From an uncultured Peptoniphilaceae bacterium (GTDB taxonomy: Bacteria; Bacillota; Clostridia; Tissierellales; Peptoniphilaceae): a DNA stretch of 64,000 bases. The position numbers and the translations under genes were made by a program. Below are positions 24,728 to 33,206 of this stretch, piece after piece. The DNA is taken from contig CALTTP010000003.1 in assembly GCA_943912255.1 (NCBI GenBank), positions 124,001-188,000 of the forward strand, in the 5' to 3' direction. Each line of letters begins with the position of its first letter. The stretch's first letter is position 1. The notes beneath the pieces are model-generated. The model was not told where the DNA came from. It made no database searches and saw only the letters and a program-made list of their open reading frames with translations.

Positions 24728-25773
24728 TGGATAAGTGTTTTGTCCAAGAGGAAGAAGATATACTACTAGCAGGATATATAGAGAATAATAAGTTAGTAAA
24801 ACTAAATAGAGTCTTAGATAGGGAAGGAATTTTTATAGGAAAAGTCCAAAGGAAGATGCCTAATTACAAAGGATATATCGTTCTTCTTGAAGAAGGGAAA
24901 ACAGGGTTATTAGACCAAAAATATATTATAGGGTCAATAAAGCCTGGAGATGAAATTCTCCTTGGACTGTATAAGAAAACCGATGATGATAAATTAGATA
25001 AATACACTATGAATTTTGGCATACCAGGGAAATTCATAGTGTATTATCCCTATTATAAAAAGATATCTTTTTCTAAAAAAATACCTAAGGAAGACAAAGA
25101 AATTCTCTTTCAAAAGGCTAAAGAAAATAATATGGATTCCCTAGTTTTTAGAACTTCTGCTTTTAAGGTGGATTTTAAAGAAATCCTGGAGGAATATAAT
25201 AATTTAAAAGCCGTCTTTGAAAAAATTCTCCAAGAATCAAAATTCTTGCCTATACCTAGAAGGCTCTTTACTTCTTATAAAAATGTATTTTCCATGTTAC
25301 ATGGTTATAAGGGGAAAATCGTTGTAAATAGGGAGGAGCTGTTTAAGTACTTAAAGAAATATCTACCTGAGAAGAATATAAAGTTGGATATTAACTACTC
25401 CTTCAGATATGACGAAGAGATTACAAAGGATTATTTAAATTTAAAAACAGGAATTATACCTTTGGATGAGGGCGGAGATATAATTATAGAAAAAACTACA
25501 GCTCTAACGACAATAGATGTAAATGCCCAGGGAAATCTAGATTTTTTAAAAGTCAACAAATCTGCTGTAAAGGAGGCCCTTAGGGCAATGGAAATCATGG
25601 ATATAACTGGCATAATTATAATTGACTGTATAACCCTATCTAAAGTTGAAAGAGAAAAACTGGATTTTTATGTAAAGAATTTAGTAAAAGATTATAGTAA
25701 AGTTTCATACTATGGAATAACAAAACTTGGTTTATTAGAATTTGTAAAATCTGGTTTAGCTATTGACATTTAA
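24727..25773 (+). CDS. Ribonuclease E/G family protein, short form
   Basis: A 348-residue endoribonuclease of the RNase E/G family, acting on single-stranded 5'-monophosphorylated RNA. An S1-like N-terminal region (IFIGKVQRKMPNYKGYIVLL) leads to the catalytic part with TTIDVNAQG (~residue 258) and IIIIDCITL (~300), which carry the metal-binding Asp residues. The chain ends at TKLGLLEFVKSGLAIDI, just where other members continue with the Cys-x2-Cys zinc link and dimer domain, so those parts are missing. It starts on the last base of the PBP2 stop codon (1-bp overlap). The next promoter overlaps its 3' end. Confidence 0.85.
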   Translation: MDKCFVQEEEDILLAGYIENNKLVKLNRVLDREGIFIGKVQRKMPNYKGYIVLLEEGKTGLLDQKYIIGSIKPGDEILLGLYKKTDDDKLDKYTMNFGIPGKFIVYYPYYKKISFSKKIPKEDKEILFQKAKENNMDSLVFRTSAFKVDFKEILEEYNNLKAVFEKILQESKFLPIPRRLFTSYKNVFSMLHGYKGKIVVNREELFKYLKKYLPEKNIKLDINYSFRYDEEITKDYLNLKTGIIPLDEGGDIIIEKTTALTTIDVNAQGNLDFLKVNKSAVKEALRAMEIMDITGIIIIDCITLSKVEREKLDFYVKNLVKDYSKVSYYGITKLGLLEFVKSGLAIDI

Positions 25774-25791
25774 GAAAAATTAACATATAAT
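25763..25791 (+). promoter_or_regulatory. Consensus promoter of rplU-prp-rpmA
   Basis: TTGACA (25763-25768) and TATAAT (25786-25791) are both exact consensus boxes with the ideal 17-bp gap. The -35 box lies inside the last codons of the RNase G gene. Transcription should start near 25798, at the L21 leader. Confidence 0.92.
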
Positions 25792-25798
25792 ACTCCAG

Positions 25799-25860
25799 TG
25801 TGTAACCGCTCGATACAGGTATTAAAGCATGGCACCTGTTTCGGCGAGTCTTAATAATGA
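25799..25860 (+). ncRNA. L21 leader (ribosomal protein autoregulatory RNA)
   Basis: The leader has AACCGCTCGA (25803-25812), then ACAGGT pairing with ACCTGT, then TTCGGCGAGTC, in which CGGCGAG can close back on CCGCTCG. This matches what is known of the L21 leader that precedes rplU in Firmicutes and binds L21 or a related protein for feedback control. Confidence 0.85.
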
Positions 25861-25871
25861 GGAGGTGCACT

Positions 25872-26183
25872 ATGTACGCAGTAATTGAAACTGGTGGAAA
25901 ACAATTAAATGTAGAAGTTGGAAAAAGCTACAGAGTTGAAAAACTTAATGTATCTGAAGGAGATACTGTAGAATTTGACAGAGTTTTAATGGTTTCCAAT
26001 GGAGATGATCTAAAAATCGGTAACCCTGTTGTTGAAGGAGCTAAGGTTAAAGCAACTGTTGAAGCTCAAGGCAAGGGAAAGAAAGTTATCGTTTATAAGT
26101 TCAAAGCAAAGAAGAACTTTAGAAAGAAAAAAGGACATCGTCAACCATTTACTCAAGTAAAGATAGAAGCAATAGAAGGTTAA
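25872..26183 (+). CDS. rplU: 50S ribosomal protein L21
   Basis: 103 residues beginning MYAVIETGGKQ, the family signature. A basic C terminus holds KAKKNFRKKKGHRQPFTQVKI, which contacts 23S rRNA. The ATG at 25872 lies behind GAGGAGGTG; the in-frame ATG at 25857 lies before this site and is not the start. Controlled by the L21 leader and cotranscribed with prp and rpmA. Confidence 0.97.
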   Translation: MYAVIETGGKQLNVEVGKSYRVEKLNVSEGDTVEFDRVLMVSNGDDLKIGNPVVEGAKVKATVEAQGKGKKVIVYKFKAKKNFRKKKGHRQPFTQVKIEAIEG

Positions 26184-26184
26184 T

Positions 26185-26529
26185 ATGGTTAAAGGGAAGA
26201 TTACTAAAGACAGAGACGGTCGTATAGTTAATATTATGGTAAAGGGACATTCGGATTTTGGAGAATATGGACAAGATATAGTCTGTGCAGCCGTTTCAGT
26301 ATATCTTACCAACACTATAAATACATTAACCGAATTAGTTAAAGTGGAAGATAATTTAGAATACGAAATTGGACAAGGACATTTTATATTAAATGTAGAC
26401 TATTCCAATATGGATGATATGGAGATTAACAACACCACTTTGATTTTAGAAAGTTTAAAATTAGCCTTGACTTCGGTTGAGGATTCACACGGACAATACA
26501 TTAAAATTGTAACTGGGGAGGTGCAATAA
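26185..26529 (+). CDS. prp: Ribosomal-processing cysteine protease Prp
   Basis: 114 residues of the YsxB/Prp family. The catalytic His is in VKGHSDFGEYG (about residue 21) and the catalytic Cys in DIVCAAVS (about 34). Prp removes the N-terminal extension of L27, which is needed for ribosome function in Firmicutes. The substrate is encoded next door and carries exactly such an extension. Spacing is 1 bp to rplU, and the stop overlaps the rpmA start. Confidence 0.95.
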   Translation: MVKGKITKDRDGRIVNIMVKGHSDFGEYGQDIVCAAVSVYLTNTINTLTELVKVEDNLEYEIGQGHFILNVDYSNMDDMEINNTTLILESLKLALTSVEDSHGQYIKIVTGEVQ

Positions 26530-26819
26530 TGTTAAAACTGGACTTACAATTATTCGCCAGCAAAAAAGGGGTAGGTTCATCTAAGAACGGTCGTGATAGT
26601 AAAGCTAAAATGCTTGGTACTAAAAGATCAGATGGACAATTTGTACTAGCTGGAAATATCCTTGTTAGACAAAGAGGAACAAAAATCCATGCTGGAACCA
26701 ATGTGGGTAAAGGGTCTGATGACACTTTGTTTGCAAAAGTTGATGGAGTAGTAAAATTTGAAAGATTAGGTAAGACAAGAAAACAAGTTTCTGTTTATCC
26801 TGAAGAAATATTAGCATAA
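26529..26819 (+). CDS. rpmA: 50S ribosomal protein L27 with Prp-cleaved leader
   Basis: 96 residues. The chain starts MLKLDLQLFASKKG. The Phe-Ala bond after LQLF/FA corresponds to the known Prp cleavage site, after which mature L27 begins near Ala/Ser. The body has KNGRDSKAKMLG and GNILVRQRGTK, typical of L27 at the peptidyl transferase centre. RBS GGGGAGGTG; followed at once by a terminator. Confidence 0.97.
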   Translation: MLKLDLQLFASKKGVGSSKNGRDSKAKMLGTKRSDGQFVLAGNILVRQRGTKIHAGTNVGKGSDDTLFAKVDGVVKFERLGKTRKQVSVYPEEILA

Positions 26820-26821
26820 TT

Positions 26822-26852
26822 AATCACCGATTTTTCGGTGATTTTTATTTTT
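26822..26852 (+). terminator. Terminator of rplU-prp-rpmA
   Basis: TCACCGA (26824-26830) pairs with TCGGTGA (26835-26841) across a TTTT loop and is followed by TTTTTATTTTT, two bases after the rpmA stop. Confidence 0.92.
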
Positions 26853-26920
26853 AGGTTATTTTCATCCTGGATTATGTTATATTATAATAAAGGGAACAAG
26901 AAATATGAAAGGAAAATAAC

Positions 26921-28192
26921 ATGTTCATAGATATTGCAAAGATTGAATTAAAAGCTGGAAAGGGTGGCGATGGAGCGGTTTCTTTTAGACGAGAGAAGTT
27001 TGAACCATCGGGAGGGCCTTTTGGTGGCGACGGAGGTAACGGAGGTAGTATTTACCTTGTTGCTGACGAATCCGTTAGAACTCTAATGGACTTTAGATAT
27101 AAGAGACATTATAGAGCTGAGAACGGAGAAAATGGTGGAACTAAGAAGATGTTTGGGAAAAGAGGTCAGGACCTATACTTAAAAGTGCCTGTAGGAACTT
27201 TAGTCAAAGACTTTGAAACGGATAAGGTTATCCACGATTTAAAAGAAAAAGATGAAACCTTTTTAATCTGTCAAGGTGGTAGAGGTGGTAGGGGAAATGC
27301 TAGATTTGCCACTTCCAAAAGACAGGCTCCAAGGTTTGCAGAGCCAGGAACTAAAGGAGAGGAAAAGACCATTAAGCTAGAGATGAAATTAATAGCTGAC
27401 GTTGGACTAATAGGTATGCCAAATGTTGGTAAGTCTTCTATCCTTTCCATTATCTCTGAAGCAAAACCTAAGATTGCAAACTATCACTTTACAACCTTAG
27501 AACCAAATTTGGGAGTTGTAAAGGTGAGTTCAGGAGAGTCCTTTATTATTGCAGATATTCCTGGGCTTATTGAAGGAGCCAGTGAAGGAGTGGGACTTGG
27601 TTTTGACTTTTTAAAGCATATTGAAAGAACCAAGGTCTTAGTCCATGTACTAGATACTTCTGGTTCAGAAGGAAGAGATCCAATTGAAGATTACAATATT
27701 ATAAGAAAGGAAATTCTATCCTATAATTTAAAGATTGCAGATAAAAAAGAGATTATCGTTGCCAATAAGATGGATTTACCTGGGGCAAATGAAGGACTTA
27801 AAAAATTATATGAGGTCTTTTCCGATAGAGAGGCGGATATAGTTTCTATTTCTGCTGCTACAACTGAGGGAATTGACCAATTAAAATATAAGATAATTCA
27901 GGCTCTTAAAAATGCAGATATTAAGCCAGAAACCTATGACGAGGTATTTGTTCCTGAGGAAGAGGAAGAAAGACCAGACTTTGAAGTAACTAGAGAAGAT
28001 GATACCTATATCGTTACTGGACCACTAATAGACCATCTAATCTACAGAACCAACTTCCAAGACCATGAATCCCTAAGGCATTTCCAAAAGATTTTAACGG
28101 ATAAGGGAGTTTTTGAAAGTCTTAAGGAACATGGAATCAACGAAGGGGACACTGTAATTGTTGGTGAGATGGAATTTGATTATTTAGGATAG
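26921..28192 (+). CDS. obg: GTPase Obg
   Basis: A 423-residue ribosome-assembly and stress GTPase. The glycine-rich Obg fold spans residues ~1-158 (FDIAKI start variant, GGPFGGDGGNGG). The G domain follows with GMPNVGKSS (G1, ~166), DIPGLIEGA (G3), NKMD (G4) and SISAA (G5). The C-terminal ~70 residues form the OCT domain after an acidic linker (EEEEERPDFE). It opens a group with yhbY, nadD, yqeK and rsfS, the common Firmicutes order. Confidence 0.96.
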   Translation: MFIDIAKIELKAGKGGDGAVSFRREKFEPSGGPFGGDGGNGGSIYLVADESVRTLMDFRYKRHYRAENGENGGTKKMFGKRGQDLYLKVPVGTLVKDFETDKVIHDLKEKDETFLICQGGRGGRGNARFATSKRQAPRFAEPGTKGEEKTIKLEMKLIADVGLIGMPNVGKSSILSIISEAKPKIANYHFTTLEPNLGVVKVSSGESFIIADIPGLIEGASEGVGLGFDFLKHIERTKVLVHVLDTSGSEGRDPIEDYNIIRKEILSYNLKIADKKEIIVANKMDLPGANEGLKKLYEVFSDREADIVSISAATTEGIDQLKYKIIQALKNADIKPETYDEVFVPEEEEERPDFEVTREDDTYIVTGPLIDHLIYRTNFQDHESLRHFQKILTDKGVFESLKEHGINEGDTVIVGEMEFDYLG

Positions 28193-28200
28193 GAGGTTAT

Positions 28201-28488
28201 ATGATTAATCCTAAACAGCGCTCTTATTTAAAGAGTCTTGCTCATAGTATGGAACCTTTACTTATTATTGGTAAAGGAGGTGTTTCAGATAACACCATAG
28301 TCCAACTTGACGAATTATTAAACAAAAGAGAATTGGTAAAGATAAAGATTTTAGATAATAATATGGATAGTAGAGATGAGATGGTGGAGACTATCTTAGA
28401 TAGATTGGGATGTGACTTTGTTCAATTTATAGGATCCAAGTTAACCATCTATCGCCAATCTGAGGAAAAGAAAATTGATTTGCCCTAA
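28201..28488 (+). CDS. yhbY: YhbY-type CRM-domain RNA-binding protein
   Basis: A 95-residue CRM-domain protein associated with 50S assembly. It starts with KQRSYLKSLAHSMEP and carries the GKGGVSDNTI loop (~30), both conserved in the family. RBS GGAGG, 8 bp after obg. The stop lies inside the nadD start region. Confidence 0.92.
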   Translation: MINPKQRSYLKSLAHSMEPLLIIGKGGVSDNTIVQLDELLNKRELVKIKILDNNMDSRDEMVETILDRLGCDFVQFIGSKLTIYRQSEEKKIDLP

Positions 28489-29077
28489 AATTGGCATATT
28501 TGGAGGGACATTTAATCCAATTCACCTAGGCCATTTAATAATTGCTCAAGAGGTTAAAGAAAAGATGAATTTGGAGAAGATAATCTTTGTCCCTTCGGGA
28601 AATCCTCCCCATAAGACCTTGGAGGTCAGTAGGGAGGACAGACTGGAAATGGTGAAACTTGCCACAGAGGATGAGGAGGATTTTCTAGTTGAAGAATATG
28701 AAATCAAGAAAACCACCAAGTCCTACTCCCTTGAAACCATAGAGTATTTGGAAGAAAAATATGGTTGTGACAAACTATATTTCATTGTGGGAGAGGACTC
28801 TTTTATGGAGATTGAAAAGTGGTATAGATATGAAGAGCTTTTATCTAAAGTTAGGCTAATCGTAGTAAATAGAAAGACCAAGTATGTGGAAATTCTTCAA
28901 GATAAGATGAAAGCCTACCAGGATAAGGGGTATAATATTAATTGGGTGGAAATTCCAAACCTAGAAATTTCATCTACCTACATCAGAGATGAATTTAAAA
29001 ACAATAGAAATCCTAGGTACTATCTACCGCCTAAGACCTATGAATACATTCAAGCTAGGAGAATTTATGATAAATAA
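28475..29077 (+). CDS. nadD: Nicotinate-mononucleotide adenylyltransferase
   Basis: 200 residues. It transfers AMP from ATP to nicotinate mononucleotide in NAD synthesis. The nucleotidyltransferase motif GGTFNPIHLGH is at ~9-19 and the late ISSTYIRDEF motif near 168. The start is a TTG 9 nt behind GAGG, overlapping yhbY by 14 bp; no ATG fits without losing the conserved beginning. The end overlaps yqeK by 11 bp. Confidence 0.94.
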   Translation: MICPKIGIFGGTFNPIHLGHLIIAQEVKEKMNLEKIIFVPSGNPPHKTLEVSREDRLEMVKLATEDEEDFLVEEYEIKKTTKSYSLETIEYLEEKYGCDKLYFIVGEDSFMEIEKWYRYEELLSKVRLIVVNRKTKYVEILQDKMKAYQDKGYNINWVEIPNLEISSTYIRDEFKNNRNPRYYLPPKTYEYIQARRIYDK

Positions 29078-29654
29078 AGAGGATATTTTAAAGGATCTAA
29101 AACTAAATTTATCAAAGGAGAGGTATCAACATAGCCTTTCTGTAGCTAAAAAGGCTAAAGAATTAGCAAAAAAATACGACTTGGATGTAGAAAAATGTGA
29201 ATTGGCAGGACTTCTTCACGACTGTGCCAAGGGTCTGGAAAACCATTACGAAGAGGTCTATAGGGAAGATTTTCAAAAGCATATTAGCAGAGATGAAAAT
29301 GAACAATTTAAAAATCCCTATTTAAAACACTGTCTTTTGGGTAAGATAGTAGCGAAGAACAAATATAATGTAGATGACTTTGAATTACTTAAGGCAATTA
29401 AGGAACATACCACAGGAAGTATTGGAATGAGTGAACTGGGTAAAGTTCTTTACTTGGCAGACAAAACTGAAGATATGAGAGACTATAAAGGTGTAGAAGA
29501 AATAAGGCAACTTTCTTTAAAAGATATGGACCGGGCCATTGTCCTTAGCCTTAACAACACAATAGTACACCTTATAGATAAAGATAGGATGATTGCCCCG
29601 GAAAGTGTAGAACTTAGAAATTACTTAATAGGAGGATTTAGTGAAGGAAATTGA
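29067..29654 (+). CDS. yqeK: YqeK family HD-domain hydrolase (Ap4A hydrolase)
   Basis: 195 residues from the ATG at 29067, which has AGGAG upstream; the longer frame from 28989 lies inside nadD. HD-domain residues are seen in RYQHSLSVA, LLHDCAKG (~47) and KEHTTGS (~112). The family is a symmetrical bis(5'-nucleosyl)-tetraphosphatase that removes the alarmone Ap4A. It sits between nadD and rsfS as in Bacillus. Confidence 0.92.
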   Translation: MINKEDILKDLKLNLSKERYQHSLSVAKKAKELAKKYDLDVEKCELAGLLHDCAKGLENHYEEVYREDFQKHISRDENEQFKNPYLKHCLLGKIVAKNKYNVDDFELLKAIKEHTTGSIGMSELGKVLYLADKTEDMRDYKGVEEIRQLSLKDMDRAIVLSLNNTIVHLIDKDRMIAPESVELRNYLIGGFSEGN

Positions 29655-29949
29655 TTTAGTCGTAAAGGCCTGTGAGGACAAGATAGCAAAGGATGTTGTA
29701 ACTTTGAAGTTAAACGGAGGGCTGGCAATAGCTGACTATTTTGTTGTAGCCACAGGTAACACAGCTAATCAAACTCAGGCAATCTCGGATGAGGTACAAA
29801 AGGTTGCCGCAGAAAATCATATGGACATAGTAGGGGTAGAGGGGTATTCTGAAGGAAGCTGGATTTTAGTAGACTTGGGGGATATTGTTGTACATGTATT
29901 TACCCCGGAATCTAGAGAATACTACAGTCTAGAAAGATTGTGGACATAA
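29641..29949 (+). CDS. rsfS: Ribosomal silencing factor RsfS
   Basis: A 102-residue protein that binds L14 and blocks 30S/50S joining in starved cells. The family signature D-Y-F-V-V-A-T-G-N lies near residue 30, and GSWILVDLGDIVVHVF near 75. The start is a GTG behind GGAGG, overlapping yqeK. Last gene of the obg-yhbY-nadD-yqeK-rsfS group. Confidence 0.94.
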   Translation: MKEIDLVVKACEDKIAKDVVTLKLNGGLAIADYFVVATGNTANQTQAISDEVQKVAAENHMDIVGVEGYSEGSWILVDLGDIVVHVFTPESREYYSLERLWT

Positions 29950-29966
29950 ATTAAAGGAGATGTATC

Positions 29967-30359
29967 ATGGGATTAGAATTTATTAAAACACATAAGGCTC
30001 CAGAGGCTATTGGACCTTATTCACAAGGAACCGTTGGAGAAAAAAATAGTAGAGTGCTTTTAATTTCTGGTCAATTGCCAATTAAAGATGGAGAGTTAAA
30101 GACCGATATTAAAGAAGCTACTCAAGCTAGTCTAGAAAATGTACTAGCTATCGTTGAAGCTGGTGGTGGAAAGCTTCAAGACATTGCTAGAGTTGGAGTA
30201 TTTGTAAGAAATATGGACGACTTTGGCAAGGTAAACGAAGTGTACCAAGACTTTTTTAAAGACCATAAACCTGCTAGAGCCTGTGTGGAAGTTTGTAAAT
30301 TGCCTAAGGATGCAGTAATAGAAATAGAAGCCACTGCTTTAGTAGTTGATTCATTATAG
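29967..30359 (+). CDS. ridA: RidA family enamine/imine deaminase
   Basis: A 130-residue YjgF/YER057c/UK114 protein that hydrolyses reactive 2-aminoacrylate-type intermediates. The N-terminal APEAIGPYSQG and LLISGQLPI motifs are typical, as is PARACVEV (~105) with the substrate-binding Arg. RBS AAAGGAGATG. A terminator follows directly. Confidence 0.93.
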   Translation: MGLEFIKTHKAPEAIGPYSQGTVGEKNSRVLLISGQLPIKDGELKTDIKEATQASLENVLAIVEAGGGKLQDIARVGVFVRNMDDFGKVNEVYQDFFKDHKPARACVEVCKLPKDAVIEIEATALVVDSL

Positions 30360-30373
30360 AAGTAAGTTTGATA

Positions 30374-30407
30374 AAGGTGTAGCCTACAAGGGTTGCACCT
30401 TTTTTTT
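30374..30407 (+). terminator. Terminator after ridA
   Basis: AAGGTGTAGCC (30374-30384) pairs with GGTTGCACCTT (30391-30401, two G-T pairs) and runs into TTTTTTT. Confidence 0.9.
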
Positions 30408-30508
30408 AGACCTTATCTATTAAGATGATCATACTACACAGAGTATTAATTTGTAACTAACAACAAGTTTTTTATACTTGTTAAATCTATTATACGAGGA
30501 GGTAAATT

Positions 30509-30748
30509 ATGGAAAAGTGGATGAAAAATATAAATCGAATCTATATTTTGGTTGGTGGGGTTATTGCTGGAAGAATCTTATACCTTATGGATAAGTCACC
30601 AATTCCAATTGGACCAGTGGGTGGATATAAAGGTGGCCTTGTCTACTACAATTTTAGATATTTCTCAGCTTATTTGCTTAAGCTTTTCCTTGTCTTTGGG
30701 CTTATCAATATTATCTTTTATTTTATAAGAAGAAGTAAAAGGGCTTAG
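30509..30748 (+). CDS. Small two-helix membrane protein, unknown
   Basis: A 79-residue protein with a short hydrophobic N-terminal segment (~10-26), a Gly/Pro-rich loop (PIPIGPVGGYKGG) and a second long membrane helix (~50-72) ending in a basic tail. RBS GAGGAGGT with ideal spacing. It stands alone between two terminators. No family is recognised. Confidence 0.68.
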   Translation: MEKWMKNINRIYILVGGVIAGRILYLMDKSPIPIGPVGGYKGGLVYYNFRYFSAYLLKLFLVFGLINIIFYFIRRSKRA

Positions 30749-30777
30749 GAAAGAAAGACAAATTAAAAGTAATATGT

Positions 30778-30817
30778 AAGTACTCTTTGCTATAAAAGTA
30801 AGGGGTACTTTTTTATT
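30778..30817 (+). terminator. Terminator after small membrane protein gene
   Basis: AAGTACTC pairs with GGGGTACTT (one G-T pair) across an A/T-rich loop and is followed by TTTTATT. Confidence 0.75.
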
Positions 30818-30927
30818 GACCTTAGAATTTTCCCGTGAATTATTATAATTTACCCCTTTTCATAATTTTAGGTTAAAATGAAGTTGGAATGTAAAATTAC
30901 TTATAGGTATCATCAAATGATTATAGA

Positions 30928-30949
30928 AAATTCATAGGAAATTCATATG
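30928..30949 (+). promoter_or_regulatory. Tandem 11-bp direct repeat before response regulator gene
   Basis: AAATTCATAGG and AAATTCATATG stand head to tail with an exact 11-bp period, about 32 bp before the regulator start. OmpR-family regulators bind such 10-11 bp direct repeats, so autoregulation is likely. Confidence 0.55.
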
Positions 30950-30980
30950 CACTTGTTAATATATATATAAGGAGATGGAC

Positions 30981-31637
30981 ATGGCGAAGATTTTATTATT
31001 AGAAGATGAAAAGAATATTAGGGAAGTTTTAGTGGAGTATCTGACTATTTCTGGTCATGAGGTGTTTCAGGCAGAAGATGGGAATAGGGCTCTGGATTTG
31101 TTGAAGGAAGAGGATGTGGAAATTGCCATTTTAGATATTATGGTTCCCGGGAAAAGTGGCATGGAAGTCCTTTCTGAAATCAGAGAGAATCCTAGGACAA
31201 AAGACCTTGGTGTCATCATGCTAACTGCCTTGGATGATATAAATACTCAGGTTACTGCATTTAATAAATTTGCCGATGAATATTTGATTAAGCCAATCTC
31301 TCCTATAGTTTTAATCAAGAGGATAGAGACGCTTCTAAGGAGGATTAAGCCAAATCCCATTTCTGATGAATCCTTTGTAATCGATGAGGGTAGTTTCACC
31401 GTCTTTGTCGATGGAAAGGAAGTTCCTTTTACATTAAGTGAGTTTTTAATTTTACAAATGCTATATGAGAATAGGGACATGGTATTAACTAGGGAGCAGC
31501 TTATTATGGGTGCCTTTAATGATGATTATATTGGAAACGATAGAATCATTGATGCCCATATAAAGAATATTAGAAAAAAACTGGGAAAGGAGTATATCAA
31601 AACCGTAATCGGTGTTGGATATAAGTTTATGATTTAA
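30981..31637 (+). CDS. OmpR-family response regulator
   Basis: 218 residues. The receiver domain (1-~120) has the acidic pair in LLLEDEKN, the phospho-acceptor Asp in AILDIMVPG (~52), and Thr/Lys in MLTALDD and LIKPIS. The C-terminal winged-helix domain (~130-218) carries LSEFLILQML and IDAHIKNIRKKL. The ATG at 30981 follows AAGGAG; the ATG at 30975 overlaps that site. It heads an operon with a kinase and an ABC transporter, a layout linked to sensing cell-envelope stress or antimicrobial peptides. Confidence 0.93.
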   Translation: MAKILLLEDEKNIREVLVEYLTISGHEVFQAEDGNRALDLLKEEDVEIAILDIMVPGKSGMEVLSEIRENPRTKDLGVIMLTALDDINTQVTAFNKFADEYLIKPISPIVLIKRIETLLRRIKPNPISDESFVIDEGSFTVFVDGKEVPFTLSEFLILQMLYENRDMVLTREQLIMGAFNDDYIGNDRIIDAHIKNIRKKLGKEYIKTVIGVGYKFMI

Positions 31638-33206
31638 ATGAAATTAGGAAAAAAGAATTTTTGGTACAGTATCATTTTAGCTATTTTCATCTTGATAGTG
31701 GTGGTTTCCTATCTAGCCATACTACTTCCAAATCTCTATGTAGAGCATAGTATAACATCTACTACGGAAGAGCTTGAAAAATTCCATTTGGGAATGGTGG
31801 AGAACAAAGACTCTATCAGTGAATTAACCAAGATAGGTAGCAGATTTTATCTAGAGATGGATATGAATTTTGACAAGGTGGAAATATTCTCCAGTACTCT
31901 AAAGGGAAGTTTGGATATTTCTAAATCGGTAGTTAAAGATAACTTGAATAATATAAGGCAAATTTTGGAAAACCCCGAGAAGGATAGTGAAGGTTTTACT
32001 ATTTCTTCAGGAAGATTCAATGAACTCTCTAATAATTTTGAAGATATAGTTAGATACTTTAGAGACAATTTCTATATTAGGGGAGTGGATACAGACTTAA
32101 AATTCAATGAAAAGCTAAACTTTGATGAGGATAATTCTTACTATGACTTTAAAAAGGTAAATGAAAACACCTATTCTGTAAAACTAGGTTATAGGGATAA
32201 GAATGTGGCAGAGTATATTAGCTATATTGCTCTAACCAACGAAGAGGATGGCTACAAGATTACCTTTGGATCTTTTATAGCACCGAGAATTGAAGATTTA
32301 CTACCAGTGGTGCTTTCTAGCTTGCCAATGATTGTGTTGGTTTTAATGTTACTGGTTTTGGTTATTTCAAATTTCTACTCCAAAAAACTAGTGGAACCAA
32401 TAGTGAAGATCCAACGATTTACAGACAATTACAATACAAAGACAAAAGCAGAATATGACTCCATAAAGTTTAAGGGAGATGATGAACTATCTCGACTTGG
32501 TAGAAATGTCATTAAAATGGATAAGGCTTTACGAAAAAATATTGAAAAACTTAAGATTGAATCTGAAAGAAAGGATGTCTTTACCAGGTCTGCAACTCAT
32601 CAACTTAAAACTCCTTTAGCAGCATCCTTACTTCTATGTGATGGCATGATAAATAATATGGGGAAATACCAGGATAGGGAAAAGTATCTACCTGTATTAA
32701 AGAATGAACTATTAGAGATGAATAAAATGGTTCAAGAACTCCTTAGCATTAGACAAAAGAGTATTGAGCTAAACCTTGAAATCGGGAACTTAAGGCAAAT
32801 AATATTAAAAGAAATAGAAAAATATAAAATAAAGTCTGACGAAAAGAATCTTACAGTCTCTTTGAAGGGCGATGCGAATTGGAAAATAGATGGGGATGTA
32901 TTTATGCAAATCATCGACAATATCTTGGAAAACTGTGTAAATTACACCAAGGACGGAGGGATTATTAACATAGAAATCTTTGAAGATAGAATTGAGTTTT
33001 ATAATGAGGAGTCCCAGATACCTTCTGAACTGGAGAACTCAATTTGTGATCCTTTTGTGTCTTCCGCAAATACTAAGAGTAAAGGCCTAGGACTTTATAT
33101 CTCTCAATATTATAGTAATCTATTGGGACTGGATATTGAAGTGAAAAATCATAGACATGGGGTTTTAACAATTTTAAGGAGAATTGAAAATGATAACAAT
33201 CAATGA
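31638..33206 (+). CDS. Sensor histidine kinase
   Basis: 522 residues. Membrane helix 1 (~11-33) and an extracellular sensor of about 190 residues are followed by membrane helix 2 (~225-248), a HAMP region (~250-305) and the phospho-acceptor motif RSATHQLKTPLAA (~318). The ATPase domain has DNILENCVNY (N box) and SKGLGLYISQYY (G box). It starts directly at the regulator stop. The large sensor differs from the small-loop BceS type, so it should read an outside signal itself. Substrate unknown. Confidence 0.92.
   Translation: MKLGKKNFWYSIILAIFILIVVVSYLAILLPNLYVEHSITSTTEELEKFHLGMVENKDSISELTKIGSRFYLEMDMNFDKVEIFSSTLKGSLDISKSVVKDNLNNIRQILENPEKDSEGFTISSGRFNELSNNFEDIVRYFRDNFYIRGVDTDLKFNEKLNFDEDNSYYDFKKVNENTYSVKLGYRDKNVAEYISYIALTNEEDGYKITFGSFIAPRIEDLLPVVLSSLPMIVLVLMLLVLVISNFYSKKLVEPIVKIQRFTDNYNTKTKAEYDSIKFKGDDELSRLGRNVIKMDKALRKNIEKLKIESERKDVFTRSATHQLKTPLAASLLLCDGMINNMGKYQDREKYLPVLKNELLEMNKMVQELLSIRQKSIELNLEIGNLRQIILKEIEKYKIKSDEKNLTVSLKGDANWKIDGDVFMQIIDNILENCVNYTKDGGIINIEIFEDRIEFYNEESQIPSELENSICDPFVSSANTKSKGLGLYISQYYSNLLGLDIEVKNHRHGVLTILRRIENDNNQ

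Noticed and set aside
25857..25871. Earlier ATG of rplU, and similar early starts at 10147, 12317, 30975, 50138 and 28989
   Set aside because: In each case the later start has a properly spaced ribosome binding site and matches the family N terminus, or the earlier one lies in a promoter, leader or neighbouring gene.
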